DNA of 64,000 bases from Streptomyces sp. P3 (GTDB lineage Bacteria > Actinomycetota > Actinomycetes > Streptomycetales > Streptomycetaceae). This document shows, piece by piece, positions 46,719 to 56,343 of the stretch; position 1 is the stretch's first letter, and every line of letters starts with the position of its first letter. The stretch is taken from contig JAFEKX020000001.1 in the NCBI GenBank assembly GCA_016893485.2, forward strand, positions 6,527,501-6,591,500, given 5' to 3'. Under the pieces are notes generated by a model. The model saw only the letters and a list, made by a program, of their open reading frames with translations. It was not told where the DNA came from and did not search any database. Made by a program: the position numbers and the translations under genes.

Positions 46719-47188
46719 GTGCCAGGCGCGTCGGGTCGGGTGCTTGTTGTGGACGACAACAAGGTCATCCGGCAGTTGATCAGGGTCAATCTCGAGCTGG
46801 AGGGTCTCGAGGTCGTGACCGCGGCCGATGGTGCCGAGTGTCTGGACGTCATCCATCAAGTACGGCCCGATGTCGTGACCCTGGATGTCGTCATGCCTCG
46901 GCTGGACGGGTTGCGTACCGCCGCTCGGCTGCGCAGCGACCCCGTACCCGTGATCTGCCCCTCGCCATCGTCAGCGCCTGTACCCAGTACGAGGTCGACA
47001 GCGGGCTCGACGTCGGCGTCGACGCGTTTCTCGCCAAGCCCTTCGAACCTGCCGAACTCATCAGTCTTGTACGGCAGTTGATCGAACGCGGGCGGCGCGA
47101 GCCGGGGACCTGTGTGATCCGGTCGGTGGACTCTCCGACGGTCTCCCGGATGGCCTTTCCCTCGGTGGTGCCTTCGGCGGCGGTGTGA
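46719..47188 (+). CDS. single-domain response regulator
   Basis: A protein of about 156 residues starting at GTG 46719 (MPGASGRVLVVDDNKVIRQL). Receiver motifs: acidic pair VVDD, phospho-Asp in DVVTLDVVMPRLDGLRTAAR, Thr/Ser in LPLAIVSACTQ and Lys in DAFLAKPFEPAEL. One C is missing near 46945 (CCCCC read as CCCC). The C-terminal extension of about 35 residues (GRREPGTCVIRSVDSPTVSR) has no known output domain. No kinase is adjacent. It probably works by protein interaction. Confidence 0.9.
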
Positions 47189-47343
47189 GTGAGGGGAGCG
47201 GGCCGGGCGTAGCGCGCGGGGTGGGCGTAGCGGCGGCTGAGTCGGTTGCCTCTCTCCGTACGCCCGCCACGCCCCCGTCCACATCCCGGACCTCCGGCCA
47301 AACCGGCTGGCCTACCACCCCCCTCCTCCCCTAGGCTTGTCCC

Positions 47344-48587
47344 GTGACCCCCGTCGAGCTCTCCCGTACCGTGCTGCGCGCGGTGCGTCGTGCTGTCGAG
47401 GGCGGGGAGTTGCGCGTGGCCGTGCCGGAGAAGGCCTCGGTCACCGTGCCGGGGGCCGGTGGGTGGGGGACTACGCCACCAACATCGCCCTCCAGCTCGC
47501 CCGGCCCGCCGGGAGACCCCACGCCGTGTCGCCGAGTTGCTACGGCCGCATCTCGCCGGCGCCCAGGGCGTCAGCGGTGTCGAGATCACCGGGCCCGGGT
47601 TCCTCAACATCAGTCTCGGGAGTACGGCGTCCACCGCCCTCGTCGAGGAGATCCTGCGGCGCGGCCCGCGGTACGGATTCGTAGAGTTCGTAGAGGGGGA
47701 CGGCACCAGCCATGGCGCCCCCACGGACCACGCCGTCCACCTGCACGCCTCCCACGACCCCCGCGCCCTCGTCGTCATGGACGTCACCGCCCGCCTCCTC
47801 CGCTCCCAGGGCACCCCCGTCCGCATCAGCTGCGAGACCCGCCCCGAACCCGAGTGGACCGCGGCCCTCCGCATCGACGTCGACGCGTACGGCACCCCGG
47901 CAGCACCGGCAGCACCGGCAGCACCGGCCCCTCTCGACGTCAACGTGCGGCCCGTGCCGGCCCCCGACCTCGCCGAACTTCTCTCCCTCGGCCCCGACGC
48001 CGCCCGCTGGGCCCTGCTCCATCCCGCCGCCCACGACCGGCCCCGGCCTACCGCCGACCTTCTGGTGCAGGGTGAGGGCAACCCCTCTTCCGGGTCCGTT
48101 ACGCCTACGCCCGCACCCGGGCCGTCAGCCGCAACGCCGCCGACCTCGGCTTCACCGCCCAACCCGGCGACGTAGAAGAGGACGTACAAGAAGAGGACGT
48201 ACAAGAAGACGTACGAGCACACGCACAAGGGGACACCGCCCCAACCACCGCGCCCCCCGCGCACACCCCGTCACCCCCGCCCCCGCGCCCCCGCACCCCC
48301 CCGCGCACACCCCATCACCCGCGCCCACCGCACCCCTCCTCACCCACCTCGCCGACCACCCCCGCCTGCTCGCCCGCGCAGCGGCCCACCGTGCTCCCGA
48401 TCTGCTTGCCCGGCATCTGGTCGCCGTAGCCGATGCGACCCTTCCTCTTCTCCCCGCCGCGCTTCCGCTCGGGGACGAGAAACCCTTGGCCGCCCACCGT
48501 GCCCGGCTCGCGCTTGCCGAAGCTGCCGGGGTGGTGCTTGCCGGTGGCCTCTCCCTGCTCGGCATCGACGCACCCGAACACCTCTGA
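47344..48587 (+). CDS. ArgRS-like protein with N-terminal and DALR domains but no HIGH motif
   Basis: A protein of about 415 residues, GTG 47344 (MTPVELSRTVLRAVRRAVEG). It resembles arginyl-tRNA synthetase: the N-terminal tRNA-recognition module has DYATNIALQLARPAG, VAELLRPHLAGAQGVSGVEI TGPGFLNISL. The Rossmann core is reduced; ASHDPRALVVMDVTARLLRS sits where HIGH would be. The C-terminus has a DALR-like anticodon-binding bundle (LLTHLADHPRLLARAAAHRA, KPLAAHRARLALAEAAGVVL, ending GIDAPEHL). KMSK is not seen. Indels near 47470, 47515, 48088 and about 48300 (a C-rich linker). Probably not a synthetase; a tRNA-binding role is inference. It directly precedes lysA. Confidence 0.78.
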
Positions 48588-48642
48588 GCGCCACGAAGAC
48601 ATCCACGATCTGCGCGCCAGGAAGAGACAGAAGAGACACGCC

Positions 48643-50033
48643 ATGAGCCGTTCCGCACACCCCGCCGGTCCCCGTCACGCCGATGTCCTGCCCGAGGGGC
48701 ACTACTCGGGCCCGGCCGCCGACCTCAACGAACTCGATCCCAAGGTGTGGGCGCAGACCGTCGGGCGTGACGCCGACGGTGTCGTCACCGTCGGCGGGGT
48801 CGACGTGAAGACGCTCGCCAGAGCGGCACGGCACTCCGGCCTACGTGCTCGACGAGGCGGACTTCCGGGAGCGGGCCCGTGCCTGGCGTACCGCCTTCGG
48901 GCAGGACGCCGACGTCTTCTACGCCGGCAAGGCGTTCCTCTCGCGTGCCGTCGTGCGGTGGCTGCACGAGGAGGGGCTGAATCTCGACGTGTGTTCCGGT
49001 GGTGAGCTCGCCACCGCCCTTTCCGCGGGGATGCCCGCCGACCGCATCGCCTTTCACGGGAACAACAAGTCCGTCACCGAGATCACGCGGGCCGTCGAGG
49101 CCGGGGTCGGGCGGATCGTGCTCGACTCCTTCCAGGAGATCGTGCGGGTCGCTCATGTCGCGCAGTCCCTCGGCAAGCGGCAGCCGGTGCAGATCCGGAT
49201 CACCGTGGGCGTGGAAGCGCACACGCATGAATTCATCGCCACCGCCCACGAGGACCAGAAGTTCGGGATTCCGCTGGCCGGGGGCAGGCCGCGGAGGCCG
49301 TTCGTCGTGCTCTGCAGCTCGACGGGCTAGAGCTGATCGGCATTCACTCGCACATCGGGTCGCAGATCTTCGACATGTCCGGGTTCGAGGTCGCCGCCCA
49401 TCGGGTGGTCGGGCTGCTGAAGGCCGTTCGCGACGAGCATGGCGTGGAACTGCCTGAGATCGACCTCGGTGGCGGGCTCGGCATCGCCTACACCAGCGAC
49501 GACGATCCCCGCGAGCCGCACGAGATCGCCAAGGCGCTCACCGAGATCGTCACCCGTGAGTGCGAGTCGGCGAAGCTGCGGACCCCGCGGATCTCCGTCG
49601 AGCCGGGGCGCGCGATCGTCGGGCCGACGGCGTTCACGCTCTACGAGGTCGGCACCATCAAGCCCCTCGACGGGCTGCGGACGTACGTCTCCGTCGACGG
49701 CGGGATGTCGGACAACATCCGGACCGCGCTGTACGACGCCGAGTACAGCGTCGCGCTCGTGTCCCGCCGCTCCGACGCCGAGCCCATGCTCGCCCGGGTG
49801 GTCGGCAAGCACTGCGAGAGCGGGGACATCGTGGTCAAGGACGCGTTCCTGCCGGGGACCTGGCGCCCGGTGACCTCATCGCCGTACCGGCTACGGGTGC
49901 GTACTGCCGTTCCATGGCGAGCAATTACAACCATGTGCTCCGGCCGCCGGTCGTCGCCGTGAAGGATGGGGAGTCGTGGGTCGTCGTCCGCCGGGAGACG
50001 GAGGAGGACCTGCTGCGGCTCGACGTCGGCTGA
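48643..50033 (+). CDS. lysA: diaminopimelate decarboxylase
   Basis: This PLP enzyme, last step of lysine synthesis (meso-DAP to lysine), has about 463 residues. ATG 48643 starts MSRSAHPAGPRHADVLPEGH. Fold type III barrel: PLP Lys in DADVFYAGKAFLSRAVVRWL, DVCSGGELATAL, FHGNNKSVTEI and IHSHIGSQIFDMSGF. PLP phosphate loop: IDLGGGLGIAY and EPGRAIVGPTAFT. C-terminal: GTIKPLDGLRTYVSVDGGMS and CESGDIVVKD. Frames break near 48830, 49282 and 49862 (the last two each one G short). Confidence 0.96.
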
Positions 50034-50067
50034 GCGGGCCGGTGAGCGGGCCGGAGAAAAGCAAGGG

Positions 50068-50090
50068 GTGGAAGATCTCCGGTCTTCCAC
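50068..50090 (+). terminator. hairpin between lysA and hom
   Basis: GTGGAAGA-TCTCCGG-TCTTCCAC is a perfect 8-bp stem 35 bp after the lysA stop, followed by TTCTCTGAAATG. It could be a terminator or an attenuator ahead of hom; I see no T-box or leader peptide with clear Thr codons. Confidence 0.6.
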
Positions 50091-50196
50091 TTCTCTGAAA
50101 TGAAATCGATGTCTCACGATCCGGACCATGGATAGAAACTCCCGTCCGGTGAGTGAGACTGGTCCAACCGATGACGGTATGAGGAAACGAGGTCGG

Positions 50197-51488
50197 ATGA
50201 TGCGTACGCGTCCGCTGAAGGTGGCGCTGCTGGGCTGTGGAGTGGTCGGCTCAGAGGTGGCGCGCATCATGACGACGCACGCCGACGACCTCGCCGCCAG
50301 GATCGGGGCTCCCATCGAGCTCGCGGGCGTGGCGGTACGGCGGCCCTCCAAGGTCCGCGAAGGCATCGACCCCGCCCTCGTCACCACCGACGCGACCGCC
50401 CTCGTCAAGCGCGGGGACATCGACGTCGTCGTCGAGGTCATCGGCGGTATCGAGCCCGCCCGCTCCCTCATCACCTCCGCGTTCGAGCACGGCGCGTCCG
50501 TCGTCTCCGCCAACAAGGCGCTGCTGGCCCAGGACGGCGCCGCACTGCACGCCGCCGCCGAGCAGCACGGCAAGGACCTCTACTACGAGGCCGCCGTCGC
50601 CGGCGCGATCCCGCTGATCCGGCCGCTGCGCGAGTCCCTCGCCGGCGACAAGGTCAACCGGGTGCTCGGGATCGTCAACGGGACCACCAACTTCATCCTC
50701 GACAAGATGGACAGCACCGGCGCGGGCTATCAGGAGGCCCTCGACGAGGCCACCGCCCTGGGATACGCCGAGGCCGACCCCACCGCCGACGTCGAGGGCT
50801 TCGACGCCGCCGCCAAGGCCGCCATCCTCGCCGGAATCGCGTTCCACACGCGTGTGCGTCTCGACGACGTCTACCGCGAGGGCATGACCGAGGTCACCGC
50901 CGCCGACTTCGCCTCCGCGCGGAACATGGGCTGCACCATCAAGCTGCTCGCCATCTGCGAGCGCGCCGAGGACGGCGGCAGCGTCACCGCGCGCGTGCAC
51001 CCCGCGATGATCCCGCTCAGCCACCCGCTCGCCTCCGTCCGCGGCGCCTACAACGCCGTGTTCGTCGAGTCCGACGCCTCCGGCCAGCTGATGTTCTACG
51101 GCCCCGGAGCGGGCGGCGCCCCCACCGCCTCCGCCGTGCTCGGCGACCTCGTCGCCGTGTGCCGCAACCGGCTCAACTCGACCACCGGGCCCGGCGAGTC
51201 GGCGTACGCCGCGCTCCCCGTGTCGGGCATGGGCGAGGTCGTCACGCGGTACCACATCAGCCTCGACGTCGCCGACAAACCAGGTGTTCTCGCACAGGTC
51301 GCCACCGTGTTCGCCGAGCACGGTGTCTCGATCGATACGGTTCGGCAGCAGGGGAAGGACGGCGAGGCCCTCTCGTCGTCGTCACGCACCGCGCGTCCGA
51401 CGCCGCCCTCACCGGGACCGTCGAGGCGTTGCGCAAGCTCGACACCGTGCGGGGTGTCGCCAGCATCATGCGGGTTGAAGGAGAGTAA
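50197..51488 (+). CDS. hom: homoserine dehydrogenase
   Basis: This NAD(P)-dependent enzyme reduces aspartate semialdehyde to homoserine, branch point to threonine and methionine. About 430 residues, ATG 50197 or 50200 after GAGG (MMRTRPLKVALLGCGVVGSE, dinucleotide fold). Signatures: VVVEVIGGIEPARSLITSAF, VVSANKALLAQDGA, YYEAAVAGAIPLIRPLRESL, VNGTTNFILDKMD and GYAEADPTADVEGFDAAAKA. A C-terminal ACT domain (HISLDVADKPGVLAQVATVF) allows feedback control, typically by threonine. One indel near 51370 within ACT. thrC starts 6 bp downstream, so they are one operon. Confidence 0.96.
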
Positions 51489-51494
51489 CCAGCA

Positions 51495-52553
51495 ATGACC
51501 CACCAGTGGCGCGGAATCATCGAGGAGTACCGGGACCGGCTCCCGGTGTCCGACAGCACGCCGGTCGTCTCCCTCCGCGAGGGCGGCACGCCCCTCGTGC
51601 CCGCGCAGGTGCTCTCCGAGCGCACCGGCTGCGAGGTCCACCTCAAGGTGGAGGGTGCCAACCCCACCGGGTCCTTCAAGGACCGCGGTATGACCATGGC
51701 CATCACCCGGGCCAAGGAGGAGGGCGCGCAGGCCGTCATCTGCGCCTCCACCGGCAACACGTCGGCCTCCGCCGCGGCCTACGCCGTACGCGCCGGGATG
51801 GTCTGTGCCGTCCTCGTGCCGCAGGGCAAGATCGCGCTCGGCAAGATGGGCCAGGCCCTCGTGCACGGCGCGAAGATCCTCCAGGTCGACGGGAACTTCG
51901 ACGACTGCCTCACCCTCGCCCGCCAGCTGAGCGACAACTACCCTGTGGCGCTGGTGAATTCGGTCAACCCGGTGCGCATCGAGGGCCAGAAGACGGCCGC
52001 CTTCGAGATCGTCGACATGCTCGGCGACGCGCCCGACATCCACGTCCTGCCGGTGGGCAACGCGGGCAACATCACCGCGTACTGGAAGGGCTACAAGGAG
52101 TACGCCGGTGACGGCGTCGCCGCGAGGACCCCGCGCATGTGGGGCTTCCAGGCCTCGGGGTCCGCGCCCATCGTGCGCGGGGAGGTCGTCAAGGACCCGT
52201 CGACGATCGCCACCGCGATCCGCATCGGCAACCCGGCGTCCTGGCAGTTCGCGCTGGACGCGCGGGAGGAGTCCGGCGGGTTCATCGACGAGGTGACGGA
52301 CCGTGAGATCCTGCGCGCCTACCGGCTGTTGGCCGCTCAGGAGGGTGTTTTCGTCGAGCCCGCCTCCGCCGCCTCCGTCGCCGGTCTGCTGAAGGCGGCC
52401 GAGCAGGGCAAGGTCGACCCGGGCCAGACCATCGTCTGCACGGTCACCGGAAACGGCCTCAAGGACCCCGACTGGGCCGTCGCGGGCGCCCCGCAGCCGG
52501 TCACCGTCCCGGTCGACGCGGCCACCGCCGCCCTGCGCCTCGGTCTGGCGTAA
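51495..52553 (+). CDS. thrC: threonine synthase
   Basis: An intact 352-residue PLP enzyme converting O-phosphohomoserine to threonine. Key features: MTHQWRGIIEEYRDRLPVSD, PLP Lys in GANPTGSFKDRGMTMAI, substrate loop CASTGNTSASAAAYA, phosphate-binding PVGNAGNITAYWKGYKE and C-terminal GVFVEPASAASVAGLLKAAE with CTVTGNGLKDPDWA. Immediately follows hom. A 258-bp gap to thrB could contain an extra promoter. Confidence 0.97.
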   Translation: MTHQWRGIIEEYRDRLPVSDSTPVVSLREGGTPLVPAQVLSERTGCEVHLKVEGANPTGSFKDRGMTMAITRAKEEGAQAVICASTGNTSASAAAYAVRAGMVCAVLVPQGKIALGKMGQALVHGAKILQVDGNFDDCLTLARQLSDNYPVALVNSVNPVRIEGQKTAAFEIVDMLGDAPDIHVLPVGNAGNITAYWKGYKEYAGDGVAARTPRMWGFQASGSAPIVRGEVVKDPSTIATAIRIGNPASWQFALDAREESGGFIDEVTDREILRAYRLLAAQEGVFVEPASAASVAGLLKAAEQGKVDPGQTIVCTVTGNGLKDPDWAVAGAPQPVTVPVDAATAALRLGLA

Positions 52554-52811
52554 CCCCGTACGACCGCGTACGACAGGGAGATCCCTTACGGGGGTGCACA
52601 GGGGGCTTACGACACGCATCGTGCGCCTCCTGTGCGCCCTATGTCGCCACAGAACCTTCCTTCGATAGGCTGTACCGAACCCGCCCGCCGCATATGCCTG
52701 CGCGCATGGCTCGGCACCGCGCCGTCTCCACGGCCCGAGGGTCTTCACGTACCTATCGAATGTCATCGAGTGTCTTCGACAATCACGCAGCTCAAGGAGA
52801 GTCATCGAGCG

Positions 52812-53741
52812 ATGGCCGGTCCAGCCTTCCGCGCCGCCGCCGTCCGGGTGCGCGTCCCCGCCACCAGCGCCAACCTCGGCCCGGGCTTCGACGCCTTCGG
52901 CCTCTCGCTGGGGCTCTACGACGACGTCGTCGTCCGTGTCGCCGACTCCGGGCTGCTCATCGACATCGCGGGCGAGGGCAGCGAGACCCTCCCGCGCGAC
53001 GAGAACCACCTCCTCGTACGAGCCCTCCGCACCGCCTTCGACCTGCTCGGCGGACAGCCGCGCGGCCTCGAGATCGTCTGCGCCAACCGCATTCCGCACG
53101 GCCGCGGCCTGGGCTCCTCCTCCGCCGCCATCTGCGCCGGCATCGTCGCCGCGCGCGCCGTGACCATAGGCGGGGACTCCCGGCTCGACGACACGGCCCT
53201 GCTGGAACTCGCCACCGAGATCGAGGGCCACCCCGACAACGTCGCGGCCTGTCTGCTGGGCGGATTCACGCTCTCCTGGATGGACGGCGGAGCCGCGCGG
53301 GCGATCAGGATGGACCCGGCCGGTTCCATCGTTCCGGTGGTTTTCGTGCCCGGCAAGCCGGTGCTCACCGAGACCGCGCGCGGCCTGCTCCCGCGCAGCG
53401 TCCCGCACGTCGACGCCGCCGCCAACGCGGGCCGCGCCGCACTGCTCGTCGAGGCCCTCACCCGGCGCCCCGAGCTGCTGCTGCCCGCCACCGAGGACCG
53501 CCTGCACCAGGAGTACCGCGCACCGGCGATGCCCGAGAGCGCCGCGCTCGTGGACCGCTTGAGGGCGGACGGAGTCCCGGCCGTCATCTCCGGTGCCGGG
53601 CCCACGGTGTTGGCACTCGTCGACGCCGACAACGCCGACAAGGTGTCCCACCTCGCCGGCGAGGGCTGGGCCGCCAACCGGCTGGATCTCGACGCACAGG
53701 GTGCCTGCGTACTGCCGCTCGCGGCCCCCAGCGCCCATTGA
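52812..53741 (+). CDS. thrB: homoserine kinase
   Basis: An intact 309-residue GHMP kinase that phosphorylates homoserine. ATG 52812 (MAGPAFRAAAVRVRVPATSA NLGPGFDAFG, motif 1). ATP loop motif 2 is IPHGRGLGSSSAAICAGIVA. EGHPDNVAACLLGGFTLSW follows, and motif 3 is VPAVISGAGPTVLALVD. A ribosome site AAGGAG lies somewhat far (13 nt) from the start. Completes the threonine pathway with hom and thrC. Confidence 0.96.
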   Translation: MAGPAFRAAAVRVRVPATSANLGPGFDAFGLSLGLYDDVVVRVADSGLLIDIAGEGSETLPRDENHLLVRALRTAFDLLGGQPRGLEIVCANRIPHGRGLGSSSAAICAGIVAARAVTIGGDSRLDDTALLELATEIEGHPDNVAACLLGGFTLSWMDGGAARAIRMDPAGSIVPVVFVPGKPVLTETARGLLPRSVPHVDAAANAGRAALLVEALTRRPELLLPATEDRLHQEYRAPAMPESAALVDRLRADGVPAVISGAGPTVLALVDADNADKVSHLAGEGWAANRLDLDAQGACVLPLAAPSAH

Positions 53742-54142
53742 CTACGTACCGTCGCCGGATTTCGAGAGGGGGAATGTTTGTTGGATCCGGTAGTGTTAAT
53801 CTCAAGTCTGCACCCGACCCCACCATGGCGAGGTGCTTGTTGTCCCCGTCCGGGACAGACATTCTTCCGGGAGCCTCCCAAGCCGCACCGTGTTCCGTAC
53901 GGGCACTGAGCGGTTCGCCGGGCACGCTCCGGAAGCCGGGCACGTTCCGGAATTGGTGCGACCAAGCCACGTGACACAGACACTCGGTGCCGCGGTTTTC
54001 GGAAGCGCCGTCACCACATATCTCTTCCGCCGCTTTGGCGGACCACCGCCCGGCACGGTTCACACAGCAAGAACCGAAGCCGGACAGCACAACCGGTCGC
54101 CGAGCCAGACAGGCCGACGTCCGCTCCAGGGAAGGACCCTTC
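53742..54142 (+). promoter_or_regulatory. long rho leader / promoter region (401 bp)
   Basis: No gene is supported here. Near the thrB end an AT-rich patch (GAATGTTTGTTGGATCCGGT, then TAGTGTTAATCTCAAG, 53772-53809) looks like a promoter. That leaves a leader of over 300 nt before rho. Long rho leaders allow autogenous Rho-dependent control in other bacteria; that it applies here is inference. Confidence 0.5.
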
Positions 54143-56206
54143 GTGAGCGACACCACCGATCTGATGGGCGCACGTGTCGAGGAGACCGCTGCCGCGCCCG
54201 CCACGGACGCCTCCGCGCCTGCCACCGGTGCCGGCTCCCGGCGGCGCCGCGGTACCGGCCTCGACGGCATGGTGCTGGCCGAGCTGCAGCAGGTCGCAAC
54301 CGGCCTCGGCATCAGGGGCACCGCGCGGATGCGCAAGAGCCAGCTGATCGAGGTCATCAAGGACGCGCAGGCTGGGGTGCTCCGGCCAAGGCCGAGACCG
54401 CCACCGAGACCAAGCCGAAGCGCCGCGCCACCTCCAAGACCCGTACGGGCGACGAGACGGTCGCCCCGGCCGAGCAGAAGGCCGAGAAGGTCGCCACCGA
54501 GAAGGCCGTGGCCCAGCAGCAGATCGACATCCCCGGCCAGCCCGCCGGGGGCCCTCCCGCTCGAGCGAAGCCGAGCGGGGGAGACGACGCCCCCGTCGAG
54601 CGCCGTCGTCGCCGTGCGACCGCCGAGGCCGGCAGCCCGGAGACGGTCACCGCCGAGGCGAAGAACGAGTCCAAGGCCGAGACGCCCGCCGCAGCGCAGG
54701 GCGAGGCCAGGGGCGACGCGGGTGACGACGGCCGGCAGGGCCGCCGGGACCGCCGCGACCGCGACCGCGGTGGCCGCCAGGACCGCCAGGACCGTGACCG
54801 CGGCGACCGCCGCAAGGACAACGAGCAGCAGGGCGGCGGCCAGCAGCAGGGCGGCGGACGCCAGGACCGGCAGGACCGTCAGCAGCAGGGCCAGCAGCAG
54901 AGCGGTGGCCGCCAGGACCGTCAGGACCGGCAGCAGCGCGACAACGGCCCGCAGGACGACGACGACTTCGAGGGCGGTCGCCGCGGTCGCCGCGGCCGGT
55001 ACCGCGACCGCCGGGGCCGTCGCGGACGCGACGAGTTCGGTGGCGCCGCGGGTGAGCCGCAGGTCGCCGACGACGATGTCCTGATCCCCGTCGCGGGCAT
55101 CCTCGACATCCTCGACAACTACGCGTTCATCCGGACCTCCGGCTACCTGCCGGGCCCGAACGACGTGTACGTCTCCCTCGCCCAGGTCCGCAAGAACGGC
55201 CTGCGCAAGGGCGACCACGTCACCGGCGCGGTCCGGCAGCCGAAGGAGGGCGAGCGCCGCGAGAAGTTCAACGCGCTCGTGCGCCTCGACTCCGTCAACG
55301 GCATGGCGCCCGAACACGGCCGCGGGCGACCGGAGTTCAACAAGCTGACGCCGCTGTACCCGCAGGACCGGCTCCGCCTGAGACCGACCCGGGGTGCTGA
55401 CGACCCGCATCATCGACCTCGTCGCGCCCATCGGAAAGGGCCAGCGCGGTCTGATCGTGGCCCCGCCGAAGACCGGCAAGACCATGATCATGCAGGCCAT
55501 CGCCAACGCGATCACGCACAACAACCCCGAGTGCCACCTGATGGTCGTCCTGGTCGACGAGCGTCCGGAAGAGGTCACCGACATGCAGCGGTCGGTGAAG
55601 GGCGAGGTCATCTCCTCGACCTTCGACCGCCCCGCCGAGGACCACACCACGGTCGCCGAGCTCGCCATCGAGCGCGCCAAGCGGCTGGTGGAGCTGGGCC
55701 ACGACGTCGTCGTACTGCTCGACTCCATCACGCGTCTGGGCCGTGCCTACAACCTCGCCGCCCCCGCCTCCGGCCGCATCCTCTCCGGTGGTGTCGACTC
55801 CACGGCGCTGTACCCGCCCAAGCGCTTCTTCGGTGCCGCGCGCAACATCGAGGACGGCGGCTCGCTGACCATCCTCGCCACCGCGCTCGTCGACACCGGC
55901 TCGCGCATGGACGAGGTCATCTTCGAGGAGTTCAAGGGCACCGGCAACGCCGAGCTCAAGCTCGACCGGAAACTCGCCGACAAGCGCATCTTCCCCGCGG
56001 TGGACGTCGACGCGTCCGGTACCCGTAAGGAAGAAATCCTGCTCGGCAGCGACGAGTTGGCCGTCACCTGGAAACTGCGCCGAGTGCTGCACGCGCTCGA
56101 CCAGCAGCAGGCGATCGAGCTGCTCCTCGACAAAATGAAGCAGACGAAGTCGAACGCCGAGTTCCTGCTCCAGATCCAGAAGACCACGCCCGGCAACGGC
56201 GACTGA
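54143..56206 (+). CDS. rho: transcription termination factor Rho
   Basis: A hexameric RNA helicase of about 688 residues. GTG 54143 gives MSDTTDLMGARVEETAAAPA, followed by the Rho N-terminal helix bundle (LAELQQVATGLGIRGTARMR). A long hydrophilic insert (about residues 85-300) is rich in Arg, Gly, Asp and Gln (e.g. GRQDRQDRDRGDRRKDNEQQ), as usual in actinobacterial Rho. The RNA-binding domain has GILDILDNYAFIRTSGYLPG. The ATPase has GKGQRGLIVAPPKTGKTMIM (Walker A), LMVVLVDERPEEVTDMQRSV, VVVLLDSITRLGRAYN (Walker B) and GSLTILATALVDTGSRMDEV. One base is missing near 54374 and two near 55380-55395. A palindromic repeat lies inside (54554-54583). Confidence 0.96.
54554..54583. repeat. palindromic element inserted in frame in rho
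   Basis: CTCCCGCTCG-AGCGAAGC-CGAGCGGGGGAG forms a strong stem-loop and encodes PARAKPSGG within the low-complexity insert of Rho. I recall very similar CCCGCTCGAGCGAAGCCGAG-type palindromes as dispersed repeats in streptomycete genomes; only one copy is in this window. Confidence 0.65.
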
Positions 56207-56223
56207 GGCAAGCACGCATTATC

Positions 56224-56257
56224 GAAGGGCCGCTCCCTGGTAAGGGGGCGGCCCTTC
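56224..56257 (+). terminator. rho terminator hairpin
   Basis: GAAGGGCCGC pairs perfectly with GCGGCCCTTC (10 bp), 17 bp after the rho stop, followed by GGGTTGTC. Confidence 0.8.
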
Positions 56258-56343
56258 GGGTTGTCAGTGGCTCGCTGTACGATCGCGCCCTTCGGACTTG
56301 CTTTCGACAATCGTCCGAACTTCTGATCCCGAGGGGGACTTGA

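Noticed and set aside
50034..50196. Riboswitch, T-box or threonine leader-peptide attenuator before hom
   Set aside because: Only a plain hairpin is visible; there is no T-box sequence, no Thr-rich short frame, and no lysine-riboswitch core that I can recognise.
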